Source: Chloroflexota bacterium | GTDB taxonomy: Bacteria > Chloroflexota > Limnocylindria > Limnocylindrales > CSP1-4 | Direction: 5' to 3' | DNA length: 7,590 nt | Assembly (NCBI GenBank): GCA_025355255.1 | Contig: JANYAA010000155.1 | Coordinates: 1 to 7,590 of the forward strand | Shown: piece by piece, positions 1 through 5,254 of the stretch | Layout: each line of letters starts with the position of its first letter | Position numbering within the stretch: the first letter of the stretch is position 1 | Position numbers and translations under genes: made by a program | Notes under the pieces: generated by a model | Seen by the model: the letters and a program-made list of their open reading frames with translations, nothing else | What the model was told of the DNA's origin: nothing | Databases searched by the model: none

Positions 1-133
1 GGCTCGCCGGGGAGGCGCCACGGCGCGCTGCGGCCCCGCGGCGGGCAAGGGCCTCGTTCTGCCACCGGGTGGCCGAACGGGCGCACGACCGGGCGTCTCG
101 GTCAGCGCACGCTTTCGCGCACAGAACGCAGAA
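1..133. other. Left-edge stretch with no recognisable gene
   Basis: I read this stretch in the three forward frames and looked over the reverse strand, and found no recognisable protein. The open frames here are arginine-, alanine- and proline-rich, typical of chance frames in high-GC DNA. A short perfect inverted repeat, GCCACC-G-GGTGGC, lies at 61-73 and could be an operator or a small hairpin, but nothing ties it to a gene. A gene cut by the left edge cannot be excluded. Confidence 0.4.
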
Positions 134-165
134 GCGCCCCGCCGACACGAAGGTCAACGGGGCGC
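134..165 (-). terminator. Hairpin terminator candidate after yceI
   Basis: GCGCCCCG at 134-141 pairs perfectly with CGGGGCGC at 158-165, and a small inner GAC/GTC stem (144-146 with 153-155) shortens the loop. It begins about 36 bases past the YceI stop codon. In the minus direction it is followed by a pyrimidine-rich tail (TTCTGCGTTCTG) rather than a clean U-run, so it is a plausible but imperfect intrinsic terminator for the yceI transcript. Confidence 0.5.
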
Positions 166-201
166 GGCGAGCCTGCGATGCCCGCAACCGCGGGCGCAAT
201 C

Positions 202-771
202 TCAGCCTGCAGCGGCGGCGCCGGCCTCGGCGGCGACGGGAGCGACCTCCTCAACCGCAAGGTCGATCTCGAGCTTGATGTCCTTGCCGACAAGCCAGCC
301 GCCGGTCTCGAGTGCGACGTTCCAGGTCAGCCCGAACTCCTCGCGATTGAGTTTGGCCGTCGCGTGGAAGCCGGCTCGGCGGGCGCCGCCCATCGACGTG
401 TAGAAGCCCTCGGGCTCCACGTCGAAGGTGAAGGCCTTGGTGACGTCCTTCACGGTGAGGTCGCCGGTGACCTGATAGTCGTCGCCGCCCTTGTGCGTCA
501 CACCGGTGATGACGAAGGTGATGTCCGGGTAGTTGTCGGCGTCGAAGAAGTCGGCCGAGCGCAGGTGGCCATCGCGCTGCTCCACGCCCGTGTTCAGGGA
601 CGGGGCCTTGACCGTGAAGGAGCCGTGTGCGGCGGCCGGGTTCTCGGGGTCCAGTTCAAGGGTGCCGGTGACCGTGGCGAACTTGCCGCGGACCGTCGTG
701 ACCATCATGTGCTTGGCGGCGAAGATGACGTCCGTGTGGGCGCTGTCGAGGTTCCAGGTGGTGGTTGCCAT
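202..771 (-). CDS. YceI-family protein, cytoplasmic form
   Basis: This 189-residue protein is a full-length YceI-domain protein, a lipocalin-like beta-barrel family that binds isoprenoid or polyprenyl-type lipids in characterised members; the exact ligand here is unknown. Visible family hallmarks are W6-x-L-D-x-A-H at the N-terminus, V-K/K-H-M near residue 20, T-x-x-R-G-K-F near 25-31, the R-D-G-H-L-R-S-x-D-F-F block at 66-76, Y-P-x-I-T-F at 81-86, G-D-L-T-V-K-D-V-T at 103-111 and N-R-E-E-F-G-L-T-W at 142-150. There is no signal peptide, unlike the periplasmic Escherichia coli YceI, so it should act in the cytoplasm. The C-terminus is a short Ala/Gly tail. The ATG at 771 was chosen because the family domain begins immediately after it and AGGAG lies upstream; a longer in-frame extension into marR antisense is spurious. 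It is divergent from marR across a large palindrome and is probably repressed by that regulator. Confidence 0.93.
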   Translation of the reverse strand: MATTTWNLDSAHTDVIFAAKHMMVTTVRGKFATVTGTLELDPENPAAAHGSFTVKAPSLNTGVEQRDGHLRSADFFDADNYPDITFVITGVTHKGGDDYQVTGDLTVKDVTKAFTFDVEPEGFYTSMGGARRAGFHATAKLNREEFGLTWNVALETGGWLVGKDIKLEIDLAVEEVAPVAAEAGAAAAG

Positions 772-813
772 GGTCGCGGGATCTCCTGTAGCGGCCCTTG
801 CCGCCGTGGTAAT

Positions 814-855
814 GTTGACGACGCAACGATATACCACGGTCGTTGCGCCGTCAAC
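814..855. promoter_or_regulatory. Large palindromic operator, probable MarR binding site
   Basis: GTTGACGACGCAACGA at 814-829 and TCGTTGCGCCGTCAAC at 840-855 are inverted copies matching at 15 of 16 positions (mismatch at 821), separated by 10 bp. The dyad sits in the 136-bp space between divergent yceI and marR. Its arm carries the TTGACG that looks like the yceI -35 element, so a bound dimer would block that promoter. The core CAACGA-N10-TCGTTG is sized for one winged-helix dimer; the longer arms could hold more than one. Binding by the adjacent regulator is inferred from position. Confidence 0.72.
828..854 (-). promoter_or_regulatory. Candidate yceI promoter
   Basis: On the minus strand TTGACG (854-849) resembles a -35 element. 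It is followed after 15 bases by TATATC (833-828), or after 17 bases by TATCGT (831-826), as possible -10 elements. Both lie inside the palindrome, which fits repression by the divergent regulator. The 15-base spacing is shorter than usual and the 17-base hexamer is weaker, so the exact -10 is uncertain. No equally good plus-strand promoter for marR was found. Confidence 0.45.
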
Positions 856-907
856 TATCTCGTCTGACCACGGAAACCGGCGTTCGCCCGCAACACAGGA
901 GACCTCG

Positions 908-1423
908 ATGACGACCGAGTTGGCGACCGGACCGGTCGCCGCCCTCGACGCGCCAGAGATGGCCGCGTGGCGCGCGTACCTGTTTACACATGCGCGCCTG
1001 AGTCGCCGACTCGATGACGAGCTCCAGGCTGCCCACGGGCTCTCGCTCGCCGAATACGACGCCCTCATCCAGCTGGTCAACGCGCCTGCGCGGCAGCTGC
1101 GGATGAGCACGCTCGCGGAAAGCGTCCTCCTGTCCCGCAGCGGCATCACCCGCCTTGTGGACCGGCTGGTCACCGCGGGCTTCGTGGAGCGGCGAGCATG
1201 CCCGACGGACGCCCGCGGCGCGGAGGCGGCGCTGACCCCCGCCGGGCTTGACGCCCTGCGTTCGGCGACCAGCACACACATCGCTGGCGTGCGGCGCTAC
1301 TTCACCAACGTGATCGCCGCCGCCGATCAGGAGGTCATCGCCACGGCCCTGGACATGGTGAACACCGCCCTCGGCCCCCCGGAGCCGCTCGCGTCAGCCA
1401 CCTGCGCCACACCGTCCGCCTGA
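908..1423 (+). CDS. MarR-family winged-helix transcriptional regulator
   Basis: This 171-residue protein has the MarR layout: an N-terminal dimerisation helix around residues 17-42, a winged helix-turn-helix from about 46 to 110, and a C-terminal dimerisation helix. Recognisable parts are L-S-L-A-E-Y-D-A-L at 45-53, the recognition helix region S-R-S-G-I-T-R-L-V-D-R-L at 76-87, G-F-V-E-R-R at 91-96, the wing with P-T-D-A-R-G at 99-104, and L-T-P-A-G at 109-113. Such proteins usually bind as dimers to palindromes and release DNA on binding a small ligand; no ligand can be assigned here. The ATG at 908 is set by AGGAGA at 897-902, five bases upstream; longer in-frame extensions run antisense into yceI. 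It is divergent from yceI and probably controls that gene and itself through the palindrome at 814-855. A bidirectional hairpin follows its stop codon. It has no unusual truncation. Confidence 0.92.
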   Translation: MTTELATGPVAALDAPEMAAWRAYLFTHARLSRRLDDELQAAHGLSLAEYDALIQLVNAPARQLRMSTLAESVLLSRSGITRLVDRLVTAGFVERRACPTDARGAEAALTPAGLDALRSATSTHIAGVRRYFTNVIAAADQEVIATALDMVNTALGPPEPLASATCATPSA

Positions 1424-1440
1424 GCTCGCCCGAAGAAGAA

Positions 1441-1473
1441 CAGGGCGCGCCCGGCTGAGCCGGACGCGCCCTG
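1441..1473. terminator. Bidirectional hairpin terminator between marR and the transporter
   Basis: CAGGGCGCG at 1441-1449 pairs perfectly with CGCGCCCTG at 1465-1473, and inside it CCGGC (1451-1455) pairs with GCCGG (1459-1463) around a TGA loop, with a single C/A mismatch between the two stems. It lies in the 74-bp gap between the convergent marR and transporter genes. The minus-direction tail is TTCTTCTTCG and the plus-direction tail contains TTTCT, so it can serve both, better for the transporter. Confidence 0.78.
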
Positions 1474-1497
1474 CGCGTTTCTAGAGTGCGCCGCGGG

Positions 1498-2949
1498 TCA
1501 GCCGGTGGCCGCCACGGTTGACGCGTCGTCGGGGTGGCCGCCCACCTCGTCCCAGATCTTCGTCTTGCCGCTCTCCTTGATCAGCACGGAGCCGATGATC
1601 ACGGAGATCCCCGCAACGATGATGGGGTATGCGAGGCCGGCGTAGATGTTCCCGGTTGCCGCCAGCAGCGACGCCGAAATCAGCGGCAGGAATCCGCCGA
1701 ACCAGCCATTGCCCAAGTGGTATGGGATCGAGAGCGAGGTATACCGGATCCTGGCCGGGAAGAACTCCACGAGGAACGCGGCGATTGGGCCGTAGACCAT
1801 CGTCACGTAGACCACCTGGATCCAGACGAGGAAGATCAGCGGCAGGATTTCGGGCTGGGCCGCAGCAACCGCCCCGTTGAGGAGGTACTTGCCGGCCGCG
1901 GCACTGAATGTGCCCTGCGGATGGGCGCGGGTCGTCATGGCCTGGTAGATCGGGAAGTAGGTCACCGCCGCCATAAGGAAGCCGGCGATGATCACCGGCT
2001 TGCGTCCAATCATGTCGGACAGGCGACCGAACACGACGAAGAACGGCATGCCGAGCACAAGGGCCGCGCCGACAATCAGGTATACATCGGTGAACTTGAC
2101 GCCGAGGATGGTGCCGAGGAAGAACAGGGCCTGGAACTGGCCCTGATACCAGACCACAGCCTGGCCGGCGGTCGCGCCGAGGAGAGCCAGGATGATGAGC
2201 CTGCGGTTCTCGGGGTTGCCGAAGCTGTCACGCCAAGGCCGGGTGGACGCCTTGCCAGCCGCCTTGAGCTGGGTGGACAGCGGCGGCTCCTGAAGCCTGA
2301 CCCGAATGAGCAGTGCGATGCCCACCAGGATGATCGACAGGAGGAACGGGATCCGCCAGCCGAAGTTGTTGAAGTCGTCCGAGGACATGTTGAGACGGGT
2401 CAGCCCCACCACGGCGAGGGCCAGCAGAAGGCCAAACGTGGCGGTCGTCTGGATCCAGCTCGTGTTGCGGCCGCGCTGGGCGGCAGTGCTGTGTTCGGCC
2501 ACGTAGATTGCCGCGCCGCCGTACTCGCCGCCGAGGGCAAGACCCTGGGCAAGGCGCAGCGTGACGAGGATGAGCGGCGCGAGGATGCCGATCTGCGAGT
2601 ACGTGGGCAGGACGCCGACCACGGCCGTTGAGAAGCCCATGATCATGATCGTCAGCAGGAACGTGAACTTGCGGCCGGTCAGGTCGCCAAGGCGCCCGAA
2701 GAACGCGGCGCCGAACGGGCGGATGGCGAAGCCGGCGCCAAAGGTCGCGAGCGAGGCGAGCAGCGCGGCGGTGTCATTGCCCTTGGGGAAGAACTGCGTC
2801 GAGAAGAACGCGGCGAGAACGCCGTACAAGTAGAAGTCGTACCACTCGATGATGGTTCCCGCGCCAGAGGCGGCGATGACAAAGGGCAAACGGTGCCCCT
2901 GCACGGGGCGGTTGCAGCTGGTGTGGCCAAGGGTCCCCTCCTCCTCCAC
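1498..2949 (-). CDS. MFS transporter, metabolite:H+ symporter (MHS) type
   Basis: This 483-residue polytopic membrane protein belongs to the MHS branch of the major facilitator superfamily, relatives of ProP, KgtP and ShiA that import organic acids, betaines or similar metabolites with protons. Family signatures are I-E-W-Y-D-F-Y-L-Y-G at 34-43, the loop 2-3 motif G-R-L-G-D-L-T-G-R-K at 85-94, R-L-A-Q-G-L-A-L-G-G-E-Y-G-G at 132-145, its repeat G-R-L-S-D-M-I-G-R-K-P at 308-318, and F-F-P-A-R-I-R-Y-T-S at 396-405. About twelve membrane segments are visible. A polar stretch near 340-370 makes it somewhat longer than the best-known members. Substrate cannot be told. GTG at 2949 is the only common start codon before an in-frame stop at 3031-3033 and has no ribosome binding site in front. 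A strong GGAGGAGG-like site lies just inside it, and in-frame GTG (2904) and TTG (2889) are alternatives, so the N-terminus is uncertain. No partner gene is adjacent. Confidence 0.9.
   Translation of the reverse strand: MEEEGTLGHTSCNRPVQGHRLPFVIAASGAGTIIEWYDFYLYGVLAAFFSTQFFPKGNDTAALLASLATFGAGFAIRPFGAAFFGRLGDLTGRKFTFLLTIMIMGFSTAVVGVLPTYSQIGILAPLILVTLRLAQGLALGGEYGGAAIYVAEHSTAAQRGRNTSWIQTTATFGLLLALAVVGLTRLNMSSDDFNNFGWRIPFLLSIILVGIALLIRVRLQEPPLSTQLKAAGKASTRPWRDSFGNPENRRLIILALLGATAGQAVVWYQGQFQALFFLGTILGVKFTDVYLIVGAALVLGMPFFVVFGRLSDMIGRKPVIIAGFLMAAVTYFPIYQAMTTRAHPQGTFSAAAGKYLLNGAVAAAQPEILPLIFLVWIQVVYVTMVYGPIAAFLVEFFPARIRYTSLSIPYHLGNGWFGGFLPLISASLLAATGNIYAGLAYPIIVAGISVIIGSVLIKESGKTKIWDEVGGHPDDASTVAATG
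2935..2947 (-). promoter_or_regulatory. Strong Shine-Dalgarno-like run at the transporter start
   Basis: The minus strand reads GGAGGAGGAGGGG from 2947 to 2935. It lies inside the annotated reading frame, directly after the GTG at 2949. It is ideally spaced for a TTG at 2930-2928, but that codon is one base out of frame with the transporter. Either the run is coding (Glu-Glu-Glu-Gly) by chance, or the true start is the TTG and one base is missing downstream. Confidence 0.5.
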
Positions 2950-3199
2950 TGGTGGTCGGTTGACAGGCGGCCGGCTTCTGCCAGTCGCCGGGCAGACGCG
3001 TTTGGGTCGCGAAGACGCGCTGTCTGGCTGTCACCTCCCTCACCCGGGTGCAGTCTGCCGAAGGACCGCCAGGGCATCTGGGGACCCGCCGCGCCTGCGC
3101 CAAGTTGCGCGGACGCTACGACGCTAGGCCCAGAGAGTCATGGGTCAAAATTGGCCGAGGCTGCATTGGTTGATCGGGGCCCGCCGTATCCTCAATTCC
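2950..3199. other. Divergent intergenic spacer, transporter / DUF72
   Basis: This 250-bp spacer separates two divergent genes. Both minus-strand frames that cross it (to 3077 and 3103) become antisense or out of frame with the transporter and show no family features. It contains a 10-bp perfect palindrome, CACCCGGGTG, at 3041-3050 and a -10-like TATCCT just before the DUF72 start. No convincing transporter promoter was found. Confidence 0.5.
3166..3192 (+). promoter_or_regulatory. Candidate DUF72 promoter, possibly leaderless
   Basis: TATCCT at 3187-3192 fits the TANNNT -10 pattern, with a weak -35-like TTGGTT at 3166-3171 and 15-base spacing. Transcription starting seven bases after the -10 would begin at about 3199-3200, the A of the ATG. 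There is no ribosome binding site before that ATG, so a leaderless transcript would explain both facts. This is inference from spacing. Confidence 0.4.
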
Positions 3200-3973
3200 A
3201 TGACAGCCCGGTACCTCGCCCCACGAGATGGCCCGGCACCCGGGCACGGCCGCGTGCTTGCCGGGACCAGCGGCTTTGCGTATGCCGCTTGGGCGCCGCG
3301 CTTCTACCCCGCGGGCGTGCAGGCATCCGGACTGCTCCCCCACTACGCGTCTCGGCTGGGCGCGTGCGAGCTGTCCACCACCTACTACGCCCGACCCACC
3401 GCGGAGCGCATCGACGCCTGGGCTCGAGCGGTGCCACCCTCGTTCCGCTTCATCGTCAAGGCGCAGCGCGGCGCGTCCGTGCGGGCGCTAGCCTCGGATC
3501 CGGTGGGCGGGGCGGCCAGGCTGACGGAGAACCTCGAGCGTCTTGGCGACCGCTTGGGTGGCGTCCTGTTTCGCATCCCGCAGGGAACCACCCGCAACGA
3601 CGAGCGGCTGACCGCGCTCCTCGCCGCCTGGCCGCGGAGGGTGCCGCTGGTGCTTGAGGCCCAGGAGCCTGCGTGGCACGTGGACGAGACATTTGCGGCG
3701 CTGCGGGGCGCCGGCGCCGTCCTCTGCACGACGGACCGTGACGAGGAGGAGGGACTCCCCGACATCCGGCGCACCGGCCCGTTCCTGTATCTGCGCCTGC
3801 GCCGGGCGGTGTACAACGACGCGGCGCTGGACGCCTGGGCTGCCCGGATGGTGCCATTCGTCGAGGACGGAATGGACGCGTACGTCATGTTCCGTCACGA
3901 CGATGACGGCCGCACGGCGATGCAGGCCGAGGCGTTTGCGGCGCGCGTCGAGAAGGTGCTCGCCCGCGGCTGA
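3200..3973 (+). CDS. DUF72 (YecE-like) family protein
   Basis: This 257-residue protein matches the DUF72 family, predicted TIM-barrel-like proteins whose biochemical role is not established. Family marks in order are G-T-S-G-F at 22-26 followed by an aromatic W31 and F-Y-P at 35-37, L-L-P-H-Y-A at 45-50, E57 with T-T-Y-Y-A-R-P at 60-66, F-R-F-I-V-K at 82-87, L-F-R-I-P at 123-127, P-A-W at 157-159 and a terminal Y-V-M-F-R-H-D block at 218-224. Some usual residues differ: the segment that normally reads like E-F-R-H-P-S-W is E-A-Q-E-P-A-W, and the late F-N-N-D-like motif is F-R-H-D. The ATG at 3200 was preferred to an in-frame ATG at 3140 because the domain starts about 20 residues later and a -10 element lies just upstream. 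It converges on the iron permease, with 14 bp between stop codons. Confidence 0.85.
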   Translation: MTARYLAPRDGPAPGHGRVLAGTSGFAYAAWAPRFYPAGVQASGLLPHYASRLGACELSTTYYARPTAERIDAWARAVPPSFRFIVKAQRGASVRALASDPVGGAARLTENLERLGDRLGGVLFRIPQGTTRNDERLTALLAAWPRRVPLVLEAQEPAWHVDETFAALRGAGAVLCTTDRDEEEGLPDIRRTGPFLYLRLRRAVYNDAALDAWAARMVPFVEDGMDAYVMFRHDDDGRTAMQAEAFAARVEKVLARG

Positions 3974-3994
3974 GCAGGTGGGCGCGGTCAGCCG
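3967..3994. terminator. Hairpin containing both convergent stop codons
   Basis: CGGCTGA at 3967-3973 and TCAGCCG at 3988-3994 form a perfect 7-bp inverted repeat around a 14-base loop. The TGA stop of DUF72 and the TGA stop of the permease are the inner ends of the two arms. There is no U-rich tail on either side, so it is only a weak terminator candidate of the GC-stem type. Confidence 0.35.
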
Positions 3995-4875
3995 ACTGGG
4001 GCTGCCGACTCCACCGCAGGAGCGCGGCGGGGCATCGGGCGCAGGTAGGCCGTCAAGACCCCGCCCGTGTACACCAGCCACGCCACCACCATCACGAGCT
4101 CGGGCCGTGAGTTGTAGCCCAGCAGGGCGCGGAGGAACCCGCCGATGATCAGCGGCAGTCCACCAGGAGCACCGTCGATGGCCTCGTGCGGCAGGATCCC
4201 GGACAGATCCACAACGACCCCGGTGCCCCCGCTGATCCAGCCGATCTCCACAAGCTCGTGGACGGCGCTGGCCAACAGGCCTGCGGCGATGAACACAAGC
4301 GCGATGCCGGTCCAGCGAAAGAAGACGCCGAGGTTGACCCGGCGGGCTCCGCGGTAGATGCCGGCGCCGACGGCCGCCGCAACGAGGAGGCCCACCGTGG
4401 CGCCCGCGAGCACCCACGGCGCGGCGGTCTGCGCGGACGTTGCCTGGCCAACGAGGAAGAGCGATGTCTCAAGCCCCTCGCGGATGACGGACACAAACGC
4501 AAGCACCGCGAGGCCTGTCGCCGATCCGTCGCGCAGCGCACGGCCAAGCGCTTCATGCAGCTCATCGCGCACCGAGGCCGCCTGACGGCGCATCCAGAAC
4601 AGCATCCACGTCACCACGGAGGCCGCCACGAGCATCGTGACCGCCTCAAACAGCTGCTCGTACGGCGTCTGCAGCTCGCCGACCGTGATGAACAGGGCGA
4701 CCCCGGCGGCCAAGCTCGCCGCGATGGCGGCGGCGGTGCCAGCCCAGATGCGGCCGAAGGCGTCACGACGTCCAGTGCGGGCAAGGTAGGAGAGGATGAT
4801 CCCGATGATCAGCGCCGCCTCGACGCCTTCGCGCAGACCGGTGAGCAGGCCGCTGGTGAACGAGCCGAGATCCAC
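3988..4875 (-). CDS. efeU: FTR1/EfeU-family iron permease
   Basis: This 295-residue membrane protein belongs to the FTR1/EfeU family, which moves ferric or ferrous-derived iron across the cytoplasmic membrane. The two hallmark R-E-G-x-E motifs are present: R-E-G-V-E at 15-19 in the first membrane helix and R-E-G-L-E at 132-136 in the fourth; their acidic residues are the proposed iron ligands. About seven membrane segments can be counted, including 45-65, 76-95, 121-143, 154-173, 188-205 and 257-276. The GTG at 4875 was chosen over the upstream in-frame ATG at 4959 because GGAG lies five bases before it, the first motif then falls near the N-terminus as usual, and the ATG sits inside the promoter. 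No efeO or efeB neighbour is seen; DUF72 converges on one side and aceE lies upstream. A promoter with a short inverted repeat precedes it, but no recognisable iron box. Confidence 0.9.
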   Translation of the reverse strand: MDLGSFTSGLLTGLREGVEAALIIGIILSYLARTGRRDAFGRIWAGTAAAIAASLAAGVALFITVGELQTPYEQLFEAVTMLVAASVVTWMLFWMRRQAASVRDELHEALGRALRDGSATGLAVLAFVSVIREGLETSLFLVGQATSAQTAAPWVLAGATVGLLVAAAVGAGIYRGARRVNLGVFFRWTGIALVFIAAGLLASAVHELVEIGWISGGTGVVVDLSGILPHEAIDGAPGGLPLIIGGFLRALLGYNSRPELVMVVAWLVYTGGVLTAYLRPMPRRAPAVESAAPVG

Positions 4876-4880
4876 AGGTG

Positions 4881-4884
4881 CTCC
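4881..4884 (-). promoter_or_regulatory. Ribosome binding site deciding the permease start
   Basis: GGAG on the minus strand (4884-4881) is followed by CACCT and then GTG at 4875-4873. The five-base spacing supports GTG rather than the ATG 84 bases upstream. Confidence 0.7.
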
Positions 4885-4940
4885 AGATTGGCCGAACGGG
4901 ACGCCTTCTGCACAGCCCGGCCAACGGGGCGCGCAGATGG

Positions 4941-4970
4941 ATGCTACGGCTGGTTGCATCAGATCGTCAA
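4941..4970 (-). promoter_or_regulatory. Probable efeU promoter
   Basis: On the minus strand TTGACG (4970-4965) and TAGCAT (4946-4941) are separated by 18 bases, a good match to a housekeeping sigma promoter. The transcript would start near 4934, giving a leader of about 60 bases before the GTG at 4875. Confidence 0.6.
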
Positions 4971-4980
4971 GGAGCCTTGA
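4967..4980. repeat. Inverted repeat over the efeU -35 element
   Basis: TCAAGG-AG-CCTTGA is a perfect dyad with 6-bp arms. It overlaps the TTGACG -35 element of the permease promoter by four bases, so a protein bound here could control iron-permease transcription. It does not match the DtxR/IdeR or Fur consensus as I know them. Confidence 0.5.
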
Positions 4981-5022
4981 GTATGTGGTGCAGGATCACC
5001 TGATGCTCGGTCCGCGGCGCCG

Positions 5023-5039
5023 CTGCAATACATCTGCAA
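5023..5039. repeat. Phased CTGCAA direct repeat
   Basis: CTGCAA occurs at 5023-5028 and 5034-5039, 11 bp apart start to start, about one helical turn. Such spacing suits a protein contacting the same face of DNA twice, but two hexamers can also arise by chance. Confidence 0.35.
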
Positions 5040-5051
5040 GGCCAAGGGCCG

Positions 5052-5067
5052 TGTTTGCGTCGCAACA
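5052..5067. repeat. Short inverted repeat upstream of the orphan terminator
   Basis: TGTT-GCG and CGC-AACA pair around a single T, with one unpaired T in the left arm (TGTTTGCG T CGCAACA). It lies about 17 bases before a TANNNT hexamer (TACTGT, 5084-5089) on the plus strand and may be an operator for a transcript leading to the terminator at 5165. Confidence 0.35.
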
Positions 5068-5095
5068 TGCCCCACGATAGGCCTACTGTTCTGGG

Positions 5096-5208
5096 GTCGG
5101 CACACAACGCCGGCAATCACATACAGACGTCGCCACCTGTGACGGGGGCACGGCGTCCAACCCGGCCGCACGGCTCGCCACCCCTCTCGAGCCGTGCGGC
5201 TTTTTGTT
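5096..5208 (+). ncRNA. Candidate small RNA ending in an intrinsic terminator
   Basis: A strong plus-strand terminator lies here although the annotated genes on both sides are on the minus strand. A transcript of roughly 110 bases is inferred, starting a few bases after a -10-like TACTGT at 5084-5089. Foldable parts are a first hairpin, GTCGGC (5096-5101) with GCCGGC (5109-5114) closing a 7-base loop; a weaker CGCC/GGCG stem (5131-5134 with 5152-5155); and the terminator stem. No convincing -35 element was found and the 5' end is a guess. It does not resemble tRNA, tmRNA, SRP RNA or a riboswitch class that I recognise, and no short reading frame with a ribosome binding site stands out. Confidence 0.4.
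5165..5208 (+). terminator. Strong intrinsic terminator on the plus strand
   Basis: A perfect 13-bp stem, GCCGCACGGCTCG at 5165-5177 with CGAGCCGTGCGGC at 5188-5200, closes a 10-base loop and is followed at once by TTTTTGTT. In the minus direction there is no T-run after the stem, so it does not serve aceE well. Confidence 0.88.
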
Positions 5209-5229
5209 GCCCGGCCCAAACCGCCCGTC

Positions 5230-5246
5230 GCACGCCGCCCGCGTGC
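5230..5246 (-). terminator. Weak stem-loop after aceE
   Basis: GCACGC (5230-5235) and GCGTGC (5241-5246) form a 6-bp stem with a 5-base loop, beginning 8 bases past the aceE stop codon. The minus-direction tail is GC-rich with only a TTT, so termination here is uncertain; the larger hairpin at 5165-5200 may also slow polymerase on this strand. Confidence 0.3.
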
Positions 5247-5254
5247 CGGCGCTG

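Noticed and set aside
533..907. Upstream extension of the MarR frame antisense to yceI
   Set aside because: The ATG at 908 has a well-spaced AGGAGA, and the MarR fold is complete from there.
772..1281. N-terminal extension of the YceI frame across the promoter region and into marR antisense
   Set aside because: The YceI domain starts right after the ATG at 771, which has AGGAG upstream, and the extension would cover the operator and the real marR gene.
1534..2631. 365-codon plus-strand open frame antisense to the transporter
   Set aside because: It is a charged, low-complexity translation opposite a well-conserved membrane protein and has no recognisable domain.
4876..4959. ATG at 4959 as the permease start
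   Set aside because: It lies between the -35 and -10 elements of the best promoter and lacks a clear ribosome binding site. The GTG at 4875 has GGAG at five bases and puts the first R-E-G-x-E motif near the N-terminus.
4967..4980. DtxR/IdeR iron box at the efeU promoter
   Set aside because: The dyad TCAAGG-AG-CCTTGA is too short and does not match the TTAGGTTAGSCTAACCTAA-type consensus, so I record it only as an unassigned inverted repeat.
5080..5208. Riboswitch or known structured RNA (tRNA, tmRNA, SRP RNA)
   Set aside because: No tRNA T-loop, SRP core or known aptamer signature was recognised, and there is no plus-strand gene downstream for a riboswitch to control.
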